A model generated the notes under the pieces. It did not search any database. It was not told where the DNA came from and saw only the letters and a program-made list of their open reading frames with translations. Positions 34,224 through 44,401 of a stretch of 64,000 bases of DNA are shown one piece after another (within the stretch, counting starts at the first letter, position 1; every line of letters starts with the position of its first letter). Source of the DNA: Bacteroidota bacterium (GTDB taxonomy: Bacteria > Bacteroidota > Bacteroidia > 2-12-FULL-35-15); assembly GCA_025963725.1 (NCBI GenBank), contig JAOQAE010000005.1:1-64000 (forward strand), in the 5' to 3' direction. The translations under genes and the position numbers were made by a program.

Positions 34224-36935
34224 CTAATCAAAATCAAGGGTCAGGTCCTGGCCGTCATCCTTGCCTTTTTTCTTTTTCTTTTTTTCTTCCGATGGCAGCT
34301 TGATCTCGGCATTGATCTGCTGGTCGATCGAGAGCGTCATCTTTTCCTTTACAGGCTCCTGTGCTTTTTTGATGGCTTCCAGCGGCGACATTCCGCTCTC
34401 TTCAAATTCCTCCAGCACATCTTCCTCTATATGCACCTCCACAGGCGGCAGCAGGTTGATCTCTTTTACCTTCGCGTAAGAAAGCTTATTTCCTTTCGCC
34501 TTCAGGCCTTTGACCTCGATGAATTCATTCAGCTTCACCTGCTCATTAGGCAGCTCTTTATCCTTCACCTTCGAAAATTTCACCTCCACCACCGGCAGCT
34601 CTTCTGTTGTCACGATCTCGATGCGTGATCCTTCCGCTTCCGAAATGAACAGCACCTTTTTATCGGTTGGCTCCACCATGAAGCGCTTCACAAAATAGGT
34701 TTTGCTTTCACCATCAAGATAAATGGCAGCCACAGGCCTTTTCGGGTTGAACTTTTCGATCAGCACCATATCCTGGTCGAAATGCGTGGACACATCAAAG
34801 CCGGTCAGCCTGTAATATCCGCCCTGGGTAATAGTAAGGATCTTGTCTTCCGGGCCGAAGCTTCCGAGGAAGGTTCCGCGCTTATCGGTATTGAGGCGCT
34901 GCACGGTATCGTCGAACCAGATATCGCGTGCGCCAAGAGTAGATACTCCTTTTTCTTTTAAGATGATCTTCTTAATGGCATATTTGGTCACCACATTTCC
35001 CATCGAGTTTCTGCCTTTTACGGCCAGCTCGGAGAAGTTGAGGTCCCACTGCACTTTACGCAGTCCCGGCATTGGCTTCAGCTGCACCTCCACAATTTCC
35101 GCTTCCCCGTTCGGGTTGGCAGTAAAGTAAAGCACCTCGGAGCCTTTGGTTCCTTTTGTAAGGTCGTATTGCTTATCGCGTGTTACACCTGTTACAGGGA
35201 AGCGCTTCATGAACACGCTGCCGGATTTCCCGTCGCGGTAGATCATGTTGTACACCGTACGCTCATCGTTCTTTTTGAAAACGGCAATGTGGATCAGGTC
35301 CTTCCCAACAAATGCCTTGTCGGCCACCTTTGAAACCTGCATGGTACCATCCTTGCGGAATACAATGATGTCGTCGATGTCGGAACATTCGCCTACGAAT
35401 TCATCCTTTTTCAGTCCATATCCGGCAAAGCCTTCTTCACGGTTCACGTATAGCTTCTCATTCGCAACCACAACGCTGGTGGCCACAATCGTTTCAAACG
35501 ATTTGATCTCCGTTTTACGCTCACGCCCTGCACCGTATTTCTTTTTCAGGTTCTTGAAATAGTCGACAGCAAAGTCAACAATGTTTGCCAGGTGGTGATC
35601 GATCTCTTTAATGCGTGCATCCAGCGATCGCATTTTCTCATCGGCCTTCGCGGAATCGAAGCGCGTGATGCGGATCATCGGGATCTGTGTCAGCTTTTCG
35701 AAATCCTCGTTGGTGATCTCGCGGATGAACTGCTTCTTGTATTTTGCAAAACGCCCGTCGAGGTAGCCAAACAGGCTTGGCTTGTCGGAGTAATTCTTAA
35801 AGTCGATGTACATCTCATCCTTGATGAAGATCTTCTCCAGGGATGCGAACATGTATGATTCCTGCAATTCAGCTTTCTCTATCTGGAGCTCTTTCTTCAG
35901 CAGGTCAAGCGTTTGATGTGTGGAAAGGCGCAGGATCTCGTTCACGCCAACAAACCTCGGCTTATCATGCTCGATGATGCAGGCATTCGGGGAGATGGAA
36001 ACCTCGCAATCCGTGAAGGCATAAAGCGCATCAATGGTTTTGTCAGGCGAAATGCCCGGAACGAGGTGGATCACGATCTCCACATTTTCGGAGGTGTTAT
36101 CCTCCACCTTTTTGATCTTGATCTTTCCTTTGTCGTTTGCGGCAACAATGGTATCGATGAGCGATCCGGTGGTGGTACCGAAAGGGATCTCGTTGATCAC
36201 AAGTGTTTTTTTATCGAGCTGGGAGATCTTCGCCCTTACCCTTACTTTTCCTCCGCGTAATCCGTCGTTGTAATTGCTGAAATCCGCCATTCCCGCCGTC
36301 GCGAAATCTGGTAGAATATCAGTCCGTTTGCCGCGCAAAATGGCAACCGATGCATCGCACAGCTCATTGAAATTATGAGGCAGCATCTTACAGGCTAACC
36401 CTACCGCAATGCCTTCAACACCCTGTGCAAGCAGCAGGGGAAATTTTACAGGCAGCGTTTCCGGCTCTTTGTTCCTTCCATCGTAGCTCAGCAACCAGGT
36501 GGTGGTTTTCGGGTTGAACACCACTTCGAGCGCGAATTTGGAAAGGCGCGCCTCGATGTAACGCGGAGCTGCTGCCCTGTCACCGGTAAGGATATTGCCC
36601 CAGTTTCCCTGCGTGTCGATCAGCAGGTCTTTCTGCCCGAGTGCAACCAGCGCATCGCCAATGCTGGCATCGCCGTGCGGGTGATATTTCATGGTATGCC
36701 CGATGATGTTCGCCACCTTGTTGTAGCGGCCGTCGTCGAGGTCGTTCATGGAATGAAGGATCCTCCGCTGAACAGGCTTAAGCCCGTCTTCCACGTATGG
36801 AACAGCGCGCTCTAAAATAACATAGGAGGCATAATCGAGGAACCAGTTCTGGTACATTCCCGATACATGGATAATGTTGTGAAGCTCTTCCCCTTCACCG
36901 TTCATCTCTTCATTTATAATTTCGTCGTTACTCAT
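34224..36935 (-). CDS. parC: DNA topoisomerase IV subunit A (type IIA, GyrA/ParC family)
   Basis: A 903-residue DNA breakage-reunion subunit. The winged-helix region with the catalytic tyrosine is intact: Y126 in AAAPRYIEAR, preceded by the QRRILHSMND and HPHGDASIGDALV blocks. A coiled-coil arm follows (about 380-480) and the C-terminal half (about 500-810) is the beta-pinwheel that wraps DNA, with strand repeats such as DDIIVFRKDGTMQVSKVADK. A charged Lys-rich tail (EEKKKKKKGKDDGQ) ends the protein. It relaxes and unlinks daughter chromosomes with ParE. The gene lies 16 bases after a T9SS protein gene that separates it from parE; all three read leftward. Confidence 0.95.
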   Translation of the reverse strand: MSNDEIINEEMNGEGEELHNIIHVSGMYQNWFLDYASYVILERAVPYVEDGLKPVQRRILHSMNDLDDGRYNKVANIIGHTMKYHPHGDASIGDALVALGQKDLLIDTQGNWGNILTGDRAAAPRYIEARLSKFALEVVFNPKTTTWLLSYDGRNKEPETLPVKFPLLLAQGVEGIAVGLACKMLPHNFNELCDASVAILRGKRTDILPDFATAGMADFSNYNDGLRGGKVRVRAKISQLDKKTLVINEIPFGTTTGSLIDTIVAANDKGKIKIKKVEDNTSENVEIVIHLVPGISPDKTIDALYAFTDCEVSISPNACIIEHDKPRFVGVNEILRLSTHQTLDLLKKELQIEKAELQESYMFASLEKIFIKDEMYIDFKNYSDKPSLFGYLDGRFAKYKKQFIREITNEDFEKLTQIPMIRITRFDSAKADEKMRSLDARIKEIDHHLANIVDFAVDYFKNLKKKYGAGRERKTEIKSFETIVATSVVVANEKLYVNREEGFAGYGLKKDEFVGECSDIDDIIVFRKDGTMQVSKVADKAFVGKDLIHIAVFKKNDERTVYNMIYRDGKSGSVFMKRFPVTGVTRDKQYDLTKGTKGSEVLYFTANPNGEAEIVEVQLKPMPGLRKVQWDLNFSELAVKGRNSMGNVVTKYAIKKIILKEKGVSTLGARDIWFDDTVQRLNTDKRGTFLGSFGPEDKILTITQGGYYRLTGFDVSTHFDQDMVLIEKFNPKRPVAAIYLDGESKTYFVKRFMVEPTDKKVLFISEAEGSRIEIVTTEELPVVEVKFSKVKDKELPNEQVKLNEFIEVKGLKAKGNKLSYAKVKEINLLPPVEVHIEEDVLEEFEESGMSPLEAIKKAQEPVKEKMTLSIDQQINAEIKLPSEEKKKKKKGKDDGQDLTLDFD

Positions 36936-36951
36936 ATCCGCAGTAAAATTC

Positions 36952-38475
36952 TTATTGTTTTATGATGATTTGATGCTTTACTCCAGCTTCTGTGGTCACT
37001 TTCAGCACATAACAGCCGCTGGCTATTGCTGTAAGATGGAGGGACACTTCACTTTGTGTATCCAGGTTTTCAGAACTGATCAGCTCCTCACCTGCCATGG
37101 TGAACACTTCAGCCCGGAGCAGTTTATTACCATTGGACCTGACCGATATTTCCGAACTAAACGGATTTGGATATACACCGGGGCCGCTTTGGAAAAAGGA
37201 TGATGACGCCGTTGCCGTTGCAATATCACAGCCGGAAAAAAGCCAGCCGGAATTGTTTCCGAGGTCAGCGCTGTTGCTGCCAGCAAAGTAAACGCCGCTC
37301 CCCAGGGCATGTACGTTTCTTAATTTTAAATAATCAAGGCATAATGAATCGTCAGGCAATAAAAGATAATTGGCGGACGATCCCCAATATTCGGTGATGG
37401 ATATTGTATCTGCGGGGCCGCTGTTTATTTGCAGTACATCGCCTACGGTCAATGTATCGCAGTCAAATGTATAGTCGGAGTTACTTCCAAAACCGGGTGA
37501 AAGGATGTTTTCAAGAAGCAGTGTATCATAAGAAAGCCGTTCACCGGAAGTAGTGTTCGCGATCATCCCACCGGCATAAAATTCCGCTTTATGAATCCGC
37601 CCGCTCATTGTAAATTCCTGGAATGTACCATAACTGACCAGCTTGTCCACTTCACAGTTAATGCCCAACATTCCGGGCGTAGGCGCGAGCGTATCAAGCT
37701 CCACGTAATGGTAATGCTGGTTTACGCCACCGTTGAACACCAAGGCAACATTATCACCTGCGGTAAGTATGATCGAAGCTGAATCGGCGTCGATATAATG
37801 ATTAGATCCTGTCACCTCAAAGCCTCCCCCCGCATCAATCACCTCCACAACCGATGTTCCCAGCATCAGTGACCTGAAAGCTGTTCCCGGAACCTGGAAA
37901 TTATGGGTCCTTACAGGTTGATCCGCCGTAAAGAACCTTCCCCTTTCCATACTTATATAATTCGCATCAAGAGGGCTGAGCAATGTCCATGTTCCGGTAC
38001 CTTTAAATGACACTGTTAGTATATCCAGCGGATCACCCCAAAAAGATCCGGTTATATGCAGATCGATCGTATTGGAAGGGCCGGCGGACATAAATACAAT
38101 GTTGCAAACAAGTCCGAGATCAGGACAGGTTTGAAAAGAACCGTATACAAGCAAAGGCGAGGCGCCGCCGGTTTGATCCGACAAAAGCGGCGATAAGGAG
38201 GCATAGCTGAGACCCGCTGTAAATAGGATGCTATGACACCTTGCTGTGTCATAAAGATCGATCCTGGCATCTATACAGCCCGGATCCACGATTACATTGT
38301 CAGCAGGTCCGGGGATCGAGCCGGGATGAATGCTTCCGCCGGAAGTTGTCACCCAGTTGGATGTATCTGCCCAATCATAATTCAGGGCAGCATAATCCGG
38401 CTTCCAGAAAAAGTTGGCGGCAGGGATAGATCCACAAGTGGTCATTGCCAGAAATAACAAAAGCTTCAGCTTCAT
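36952..38475 (-). CDS. Secreted T9SS-type protein inserted between parE and parC
   Basis: A 507-residue exported protein. A signal peptide (1-20, ending PAA) is followed by a beta-helix-like region rich in short strands and Gly/Asp turns (for example NVIVDPGCIDARIDLYD, SGRIHKAEFYAGGMI), as in G8/pectate-lyase-like adhesins; the start resembles FWKPDYAALNYDWADTSNW sequences common in Bacteroidota surface proteins. The C-terminus is a type IX sorting domain (GVYPNPFSSEISVRSNG ... GCYVLKVTT). It starts six bases after parE and ends 16 bases before parC, so it is inside the topoisomerase IV operon. No functional link to the topoisomerase is evident. Confidence 0.85.
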   Translation of the reverse strand: MKLKLLLFLAMTTCGSIPAANFFWKPDYAALNYDWADTSNWVTTSGGSIHPGSIPGPADNVIVDPGCIDARIDLYDTARCHSILFTAGLSYASLSPLLSDQTGGASPLLVYGSFQTCPDLGLVCNIVFMSAGPSNTIDLHITGSFWGDPLDILTVSFKGTGTWTLLSPLDANYISMERGRFFTADQPVRTHNFQVPGTAFRSLMLGTSVVEVIDAGGGFEVTGSNHYIDADSASIILTAGDNVALVFNGGVNQHYHYVELDTLAPTPGMLGINCEVDKLVSYGTFQEFTMSGRIHKAEFYAGGMIANTTSGERLSYDTLLLENILSPGFGSNSDYTFDCDTLTVGDVLQINSGPADTISITEYWGSSANYLLLPDDSLCLDYLKLRNVHALGSGVYFAGSNSADLGNNSGWLFSGCDIATATASSSFFQSGPGVYPNPFSSEISVRSNGNKLLRAEVFTMAGEELISSENLDTQSEVSLHLTAIASGCYVLKVTTEAGVKHQIIIKQ

Positions 38476-38481
38476 GGGCAG

Positions 38482-40359
38482 TTATAGTGCATTTTTAACT
38501 TCTTTCTCTATTTCTTCCACAAGGTCTTTCTCCACCACGAGGTTATCGATGATAAAATCCTGGCGCTCCTGGGTGTTCTTGCCCATGAAGTAGCCCAGCA
38601 TGTCAATGATGCTCCTGTCCTTGCCAATGATCACAGGATCCTTGCGCATATCCTTGCCGATGAACAATTTGAACTCATCCGGCGAGATCTCTCCCAAACC
38701 TTTGAATCGTGTGATCTCCGGCTTTACGCCTAATCGTGCAATCGCATTTCTTCTCTCTTCTTCGCTGTAGCAGTATACCGTTTCCTTCTTGTTCCTTACC
38801 CTGAACAATGGCGTTTGCAGGATGTACACATGCCCGTTCTTCACCAGGTCGGGGAAGAACTGCAGGAAAAAGGTCATCAGCAGCAGGCGGATGTGCATGC
38901 CATCCACATCGGCATCGGTAGCCACCACAATGTTGTTGTAGCGCAGGTTCTCGATCCCGTCCTCGATGTTCAAAGCAGCCTGCAGCAGGTTGAACTCTTC
39001 GTTTTCATACACGATCTTTTTGGTGAGTCCGAATGCGTTCAGCGGCTTTCCCTTTAAGCTGAACACAGCCTGCACGTTCACATCGCGTGTTTTGGTGATG
39101 GAGCCGCTTGCCGAATCTCCCTCGCAGATGAACAGCGTGGTATCCAGCTTGCGCTCATCGTTGGAGTTAAAGTGCACGCGGCAGTCGCGTAATTTCTTAT
39201 TATGAAGGTTTGATTTTTTTGCACGCTCTCTCGCCAGCTTCTGGATGCCCTGCAGATCTTTGCGTTCCCGCTCGCTTTGCTGGATCTTCTGGAGGATGGA
39301 CTGCGCCACTTCCGGGTTCTTGTGCAGGAAGTTATCGAGCTCCGTTTTCATGAAATCGCCGATAAAGCTCTTCACGGAAGGGCCTTTTGGCCCGATCTCC
39401 TGTGATCCCAGCTTGGTCTTGGTCTGCGATTCGAACACCGGCTCCTGCACTTTTATGCTCACTGCGGCAATAATGGACGTACGCACATCCACTGCCTCAA
39501 AATCTTTCTTGAAAAATTCCCGAATCGTTTTTACCACCGCCTCGCGAAATGCTCCCTGGTGGGTCCCCCCCTGCGTGGTATGCTGTCCGTTCACGAATGA
39601 ATAATACTCTTCACCGTACTGCTGGTTGCTGTGGGTCATCGCCACTTCAATGTCATAGCCTTTCAGGTGAATGGTCGGGTACAGGATCGGGCCGTCGATA
39701 TTCTGCGTGAGCAGGTCAAGCAATCCGTTCTCGGAATGGAATTTCTGTCCGTTGTAATTGATGGTGAGGCCTGTGTTAAGGTACGCATAGTTCCAGAGCA
39801 TCTTCTCCACATACTCATTGATGAAGTGGTAATTGCCGAAAACCGCCTCATCGGGCGTAAAGGTCACCAGCGTGCCCTTGCGTGCCTCCGAAGGCGTGAT
39901 CTTATCCTCTTTCAACAGCTTTCCTTTGGAGAACTCTGCGGATTTGGTCTGGTTATCGCGGAATGCCTGTACGCAAAAGTGGCTTGACAATGCATTCACC
40001 GCTTTTGTACCCACACCGTTCAGCCCGACCGATTTCTTAAATGCCTCCGAATCGTACTTTGCACCTGTATTGATCTTCGATACAACATCTACGAGCTTGC
40101 CCAAAGGGATCCCGCGGCCATAATCGCGCACGCGCACCGTTTTATCCTTTATGGTGATATCGATCGACCTGCCGTTCCCCATTACAAACTCATCGATACA
40201 GTTATCCAGCGTTTCTTTCAACAGGATATAGATCCCGTCATCGGGCGAAGATCCGTCGCCCAGCTTTCCAATGTACATTCCCGGACGGAGGCGGATGTGT
40301 TCGTTCCACTCCAGCGTCCGGATGCTGTCTTCGTTATATTTTACTTCCTTTTCTGACAT
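38482..40359 (-). CDS. parE: DNA topoisomerase IV subunit B (type IIA ATPase, GyrB/ParE family)
   Basis: A 625-residue ATPase/Toprim subunit. The GHKL ATPase site shows [15 protein letters not shown] and [14 protein letters not shown]; the transducer carries [18 protein letters not shown]; the Toprim domain has EGDSASGS and the metal-binding DADVDGMHI. The length fits ParE (GyrB is usually 640-800). With ParC it forms topoisomerase IV. It is the first gene of a leftward operon with the T9SS protein and parC. Confidence 0.95.
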   Translation of the reverse strand: MSEKEVKYNEDSIRTLEWNEHIRLRPGMYIGKLGDGSSPDDGIYILLKETLDNCIDEFVMGNGRSIDITIKDKTVRVRDYGRGIPLGKLVDVVSKINTGAKYDSEAFKKSVGLNGVGTKAVNALSSHFCVQAFRDNQTKSAEFSKGKLLKEDKITPSEARKGTLVTFTPDEAVFGNYHFINEYVEKMLWNYAYLNTGLTINYNGQKFHSENGLLDLLTQNIDGPILYPTIHLKGYDIEVAMTHSNQQYGEEYYSFVNGQHTTQGGTHQGAFREAVVKTIREFFKKDFEAVDVRTSIIAAVSIKVQEPVFESQTKTKLGSQEIGPKGPSVKSFIGDFMKTELDNFLHKNPEVAQSILQKIQQSERERKDLQGIQKLARERAKKSNLHNKKLRDCRVHFNSNDERKLDTTLFICEGDSASGSITKTRDVNVQAVFSLKGKPLNAFGLTKKIVYENEEFNLLQAALNIEDGIENLRYNNIVVATDADVDGMHIRLLLMTFFLQFFPDLVKNGHVYILQTPLFRVRNKKETVYCYSEEERRNAIARLGVKPEITRFKGLGEISPDEFKLFIGKDMRKDPVIIGKDRSIIDMLGYFMGKNTQERQDFIIDNLVVEKDLVEEIEKEVKNAL

Positions 40360-40673
40360 TTTATCTGCGAATTACGAATCTTTACTCATTTACGAATTAC
40401 GAATTGTTACTAATTAACGAAATACGAATTTTTACATTCAGTACGTCATTGCGAGGAGGTACGACGAAGCAATCTCAACTACGAATTACGAATCTGTGTT
40501 TGTACGGATCGCGAATCTTTACAAATTTTCGAATCTGTGTTTGCTAGCTCCCTGTTTCACTAACCATAGCTTCTAGTGCGCCTTGTCAGTTCGAGCGAAG
40601 TCGAGAACGTGTGATGGCATTTTAAGTACAATCATCCCCGTCCAACCGTCTACGAACTACAAACTCCGAACTA
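40360..40673. repeat. Intergenic region filled with degenerate short repeats
   Basis: Upstream of parE there are several diverged copies of ACGAATTACGAAT (from 40368 on), then a CGTCATTGCGAGGAGGTACG unit (40444-40477) and a GTCAGTTCGAGCGAAGTCGAG unit (40585-40612), both of types scattered in other genomes. No gene is seen. The parE promoter must lie in the first part. Confidence 0.7.
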
Positions 40674-41774
40674 CTACACGTTAAACCTGAAATGCATCAG
40701 ATCTCCGTCATTCACCACATATTCTTTTCCTTCCACTCCCATTTTACCGGCTTCCTTGCAGGCCGCTTCCGAGCCCAGCTTTACGAAATCATCGTATTTG
40801 ATCACCTCGGCGCGGATAAATCCTTTTTCAAAATCGGTATGGATCACGCCGGCTGCCTGTGGAGCGGTCATTCCCTTGTTGATCGTCCATGCCCTTACTT
40901 CCTTCACGCCTGCCGTAAAATACGTTTGCAGGTTCAGGATGCGGTAAGCCGCCTTGATCAGGTAATTCACACCCGGCTCCGTTAATCCCATTTCGGCAAG
41001 GAACATCTGGCGCTCCTCGTACGTTTCCAGGCTCGCGATCTCCGCTTCCATCTGCGCGGTAATGATCAGCACCTCGGCATGCTCATCCTTCACAGCCTCT
41101 TTCACCATGTCAACATATTTGTTCCCTGTTTTTACAGAGGCTTCATCCACATTGCAGACATAAAGCACCGGCTTCACTGTAAGCAGGTGGCAATCAGCAA
41201 TATATTGCATATCCGTTTCGCTCAGGTTGGCGGCACGTGCCGATTTACCCTGCTCCAGCAGGCTCTTCACCTGGGTCAGCACATCGAACGCTTTCTTTGC
41301 TTCCTTGTCGTTACCCGTCTTCGCCTGCTTCTCCACGCGCTTTAATTTCGCATCCACCGACTCCAGATCTTTCAGCTGCAGCTCCGTATCAATAATTTCC
41401 TTGTCGCGGATCGGGTTCACCGAGCCATCCACGTGGATCACATTATCGTCGTCAAAGCAACGCAATACGTGAATGATCGCATTGGTCTCCCGGATATTCG
41501 CCAGGAACTTATTTCCGAGGCCTTCTCCCTTGCTTGCCCCCTTCACCAACCCGGCAATATCCACGATCTCCACGGTAGTTGGAACCACTCTTTCGGGGTT
41601 CACCAGCTTTTCCAGCACCGCAAGGCGCTCATCCGGCACCGTGATCACGCCTACATTCGGCTCGATGGTACAGAACGGAAAGTTGGCGGCCTGCGCCTTT
41701 GCATTCGATAAGCAATTAAATAAGGTCGATTTCCCTACGTTGGGTAATCCTACAATTCCACACTGTAATGCCAT
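40674..41774 (-). CDS. ychF: Redox-regulated ATPase YchF (Obg-like)
   Basis: A 366-residue P-loop protein of the OBG family. G1 GLPNVGKSTLF (8-18), G3 DIAGLVKGASKGEGLG, and the conserved G4-position CNVDE are present; a coiled-coil helical insert lies around 130-190 and the C-terminal TGS domain (about 275-365) ends MHFRFNV. YchF prefers ATP and binds ribosomes, with roles in stress and translation. The preceding region (41775-42049) holds the divergent transketolase promoter. Confidence 0.97.
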   Translation of the reverse strand: MALQCGIVGLPNVGKSTLFNCLSNAKAQAANFPFCTIEPNVGVITVPDERLAVLEKLVNPERVVPTTVEIVDIAGLVKGASKGEGLGNKFLANIRETNAIIHVLRCFDDDNVIHVDGSVNPIRDKEIIDTELQLKDLESVDAKLKRVEKQAKTGNDKEAKKAFDVLTQVKSLLEQGKSARAANLSETDMQYIADCHLLTVKPVLYVCNVDEASVKTGNKYVDMVKEAVKDEHAEVLIITAQMEAEIASLETYEERQMFLAEMGLTEPGVNYLIKAAYRILNLQTYFTAGVKEVRAWTINKGMTAPQAAGVIHTDFEKGFIRAEVIKYDDFVKLGSEAACKEAGKMGVEGKEYVVNDGDLMHFRFNV

Positions 41775-41945
41775 GTAATTTTTTGATTTTTAGAATTTTT
41801 GATTTTAGAATCTGCCCGGTGATGTTCTCGCTTAAAACTTCCGATCTTTTAAATTGATTTTTAAATCTCCAATTTTCCGTTCAGCCCGCAAATATAACCA
41901 TCTGCAAAGTTTAATAAAACCCTTAATCTCCTTAATTTACCTGAG

Positions 41946-42008
41946 TTTTCAACAATACCCGTATATTTTCAACAATACATGAAAGGCTTGTAAAAAGTGG
42001 TACTTTTG
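41946..42008 (+). promoter_or_regulatory. Transketolase promoter region: direct repeats and -7 element
   Basis: TACTTTTG (42001-42008) is an exact TAnnTTTG -7 element, about 40 bases before the transketolase ATG. Upstream, TTTTCAACAATAC occurs twice (41946-41958 and 41966-41978) in direct orientation with a 20-base period, two helical turns, as expected for an activator or repressor dimer site. No -33 element with standard spacing is clear. Confidence 0.45.
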
Positions 42009-42049
42009 AACGCTTAATCACTAAAAAAGACATTTTAATCAACATACGT

Positions 42050-42901
42050 ATGGCTTCAACAGCAGAATTAGAAAAAATTGTATCGCAGGTGCGGAGAGAC
42101 ATCGTGAGAATGGTTCATGCGGTTAATTCCGGCCATCCCGGCGGATCCCTCGGCTGCGCCGAATACTTCGTTTCCCTCTATTTCGGGGTGATGAAGCACA
42201 ATCCCTCTAAATTCAGCATGGACGGCATAGGGGAAGATGTGTTTTTTCTTTCCAACGGACATATTTCACCCGTATTTTACAGCGTTTTAGCACGTTCCGG
42301 CTATTTCCCGGTGAAAGAGCTGGCTACCTTCCGCAAGCTCGATTCGCGCCTGCAGGGGCATCCTACCACGCACGAAGGCCTTCCCGGCGTTCGGGTAGCT
42401 TCCGGCTCGCTGGGGCAGGGGCTTTCGGTTGCTATTGGAGCAGCACTGGCCAAAAAGCTGAATAACGACGACAGCATTGTTTACACCCTTCACGGCGATG
42501 GCGAGCTCCAGGAAGGACAGATCTGGGAAGCAGCCATGTACGCTGCCGCGAAGAAAGTGGATAACATTATTTCAACAGTGGATATGAACGGGCAGCAGAT
42601 CGACGGCTCCACCGACCAGGTATTGCCGATGGGCAGCCTCCGCGCAAAATTCGAAGCATTTGGCTGGGATGTGCTTGACCTCGAAAAAGGGAACAGCATT
42701 TCCTCTGTTGTAGCCATGCTGAAAACAGCAAAGGAGCATACGGGAAAAGGAAAACCGGTAATGATCCTCATGAAAACCGAAATGGGACATGGCGTGGATT
42801 TCATGATGGGAAGCCACAAATGGCACGGGGTTGCACCTAATGACGAACAATTGGCACAGGCTTTGACCCAGAACCACCTCGAAGATGAAGCTGACTACTA
42901 A
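42050..42901 (+). CDS. tkt: Transketolase, N-terminal (thiamine diphosphate-binding) subunit
   Basis: A 283-residue subunit of a split transketolase of the pentose phosphate pathway. It holds the SGHPGGSLGCAEYFVSLYFG start, the GSLGQGLSVAIG block and the metal/TPP motif GDGELQEGQIWEA with the downstream N residue; the tail ends EMGHGVDFMMGSHKWHGVAPN. The catalytic partner half is encoded at 44402, after a 1.4-kb gene for a von Willebrand A protein. Split transketolases are normal in Bacteroidota, but the two halves usually adjoin. Confidence 0.96.
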   Translation: MASTAELEKIVSQVRRDIVRMVHAVNSGHPGGSLGCAEYFVSLYFGVMKHNPSKFSMDGIGEDVFFLSNGHISPVFYSVLARSGYFPVKELATFRKLDSRLQGHPTTHEGLPGVRVASGSLGQGLSVAIGAALAKKLNNDDSIVYTLHGDGELQEGQIWEAAMYAAAKKVDNIISTVDMNGQQIDGSTDQVLPMGSLRAKFEAFGWDVLDLEKGNSISSVVAMLKTAKEHTGKGKPVMILMKTEMGHGVDFMMGSHKWHGVAPNDEQLAQALTQNHLEDEADY

Positions 42902-42951
42902 ATCTAATTAAAAAGTTTTAAAGTCAAAATTCAAAAGTTAAATACTCTGTT

Positions 42952-44355
42952 ATGCTTCTCAGAAAAAAGCCTGTATATTTCAATAAGTTGAAATTTGTTT
43001 TTCTTCTGACTTTTGCCCTTCTCTCTTCTGGTTTATCCTTCGCGCAGCAAACAAAGCCGCTTACCCGGATCGAGTTCGTATTCGATGCTTCTTTCAGCAT
43101 GTTCGGGCAATGGCAGAGCGGGATGAAGATGGACATCGCCAAAAAGATGCTCACCGAGTTCCTCGACAGCCTCAAAAATGTGAACAACCTCGAGATCGCG
43201 TTCCGCTGCTACGGCCACCAGGTTCCGCTGCGCCCCGAAAGAAGCTGCACCGATACCAAGCTGGAAGTGCCTTTTAAGCCAGACATCCGCGCCAACATTA
43301 CCGCCATCAAGAACAGGCTCAAAAGCATTGTGCCGAAGGGAACAACTCCCATCGCCTATACGCTGGAGCAATGCGGCAACGACTTTCCTACCGCATCCAA
43401 CCCTAATATCCGTAATATCATTATCCTGATCACCGACGGCATCGAGGAATGCGATGGCGATCCCTGCGCCGTATCCCTCGCCCTGCAGAAAAAAGGAATT
43501 GTCCTTAAGCCATTCGTGATCGGCATTGGCCTCGACCAGAGCTACCTCAACTCCTTTGGCTGCATCGGTAAGTTCTATGATGCCTCCAGCGAATCCAGCT
43601 TCAAGAACATCCTGAACATTGTGATCTCACAGGCGCTCAACAATACCACCGTGCAGGTGAACCTGAACGACCAGATCGGCAGGCCTACGGAAACGGATGT
43701 GGACATGACCTTTTATGACGAAGCCACCGGGCTCATCCGCTACAACTACATGCACACGATCAATAACCGGGGCGTGCCCGATACCGTGGTGATCGACCCG
43801 ATCGGGACCTACAAAATGGTGGTGCATACCATTCCGCCGGTTGAAAAAACAGGCATCGAGCTCATTCCCGGCAAGCACAACATTATTGCAGTGGATGCGC
43901 CTCAGGGATACATCAACCTCAAGACCATCGGCGCTAATCCGGCCTGTATCGTAAGGAAGAACGGCGAAATGCAGACCCTGCACCTTCAGCAGTTCAATAC
44001 CACCGAAAAATTCATCATCGGCAAGTACGACCTCGAGATCCTTACGCTTCCCCGCATTAAGCTGAACAAGGTGGATGTGGCACAAAGCAAGACCACCACC
44101 ATCGAGATCCCGCAAGCCGGCAGCGTTACCATTGTAAAGCAAAGTGAAGGCCCCGGCAGCCTGTATGTGGAAGAGAACAATAAGATGGTGTGGGTGTGCA
44201 ACCTCAACAGCAATGTTATACAGGAAACCATCATTCTCCAGCCCGGCCGGTACCGCGTGGAATACCGACCGAGAAATGCAAGGGAGTCCATTTATACCAT
44301 CGAGAAAAAATTCAAGATAGAGTCGGGAATTTCAACCCAGGTAAAATTATATTAA
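42952..44355 (+). CDS. Exported von Willebrand factor type A domain protein
   Basis: A 467-residue protein with a signal peptide (residues 1 to about 27, LLSSGLSFAQQ). The VWA domain (about 35-215) has an intact MIDAS start DASFS (FVFDASFSMFGQ) and the distal IITDGIEECDGDPC; cysteines around residues 85, 130, 160 and 170 may form disulfides in the periplasm. The C-terminal part (about 220-467) is beta-rich, with repeats like those of PEGA-like or carboxypeptidase-regulatory modules (GKHNIIAVDAPQGYINLKTI). Such proteins bind other proteins in the envelope. The gene sits between the two transketolase halves, 50 bases after the first and 46 before the second. Confidence 0.85.
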   Translation: MLLRKKPVYFNKLKFVFLLTFALLSSGLSFAQQTKPLTRIEFVFDASFSMFGQWQSGMKMDIAKKMLTEFLDSLKNVNNLEIAFRCYGHQVPLRPERSCTDTKLEVPFKPDIRANITAIKNRLKSIVPKGTTPIAYTLEQCGNDFPTASNPNIRNIIILITDGIEECDGDPCAVSLALQKKGIVLKPFVIGIGLDQSYLNSFGCIGKFYDASSESSFKNILNIVISQALNNTTVQVNLNDQIGRPTETDVDMTFYDEATGLIRYNYMHTINNRGVPDTVVIDPIGTYKMVVHTIPPVEKTGIELIPGKHNIIAVDAPQGYINLKTIGANPACIVRKNGEMQTLHLQQFNTTEKFIIGKYDLEILTLPRIKLNKVDVAQSKTTTIEIPQAGSVTIVKQSEGPGSLYVEENNKMVWVCNLNSNVIQETIILQPGRYRVEYRPRNARESIYTIEKKFKIESGISTQVKLY

Positions 44356-44401
44356 TATAAAGATCAGCAGGTTACAACCAACAAGCAAACAACTTATTAA
44401 A

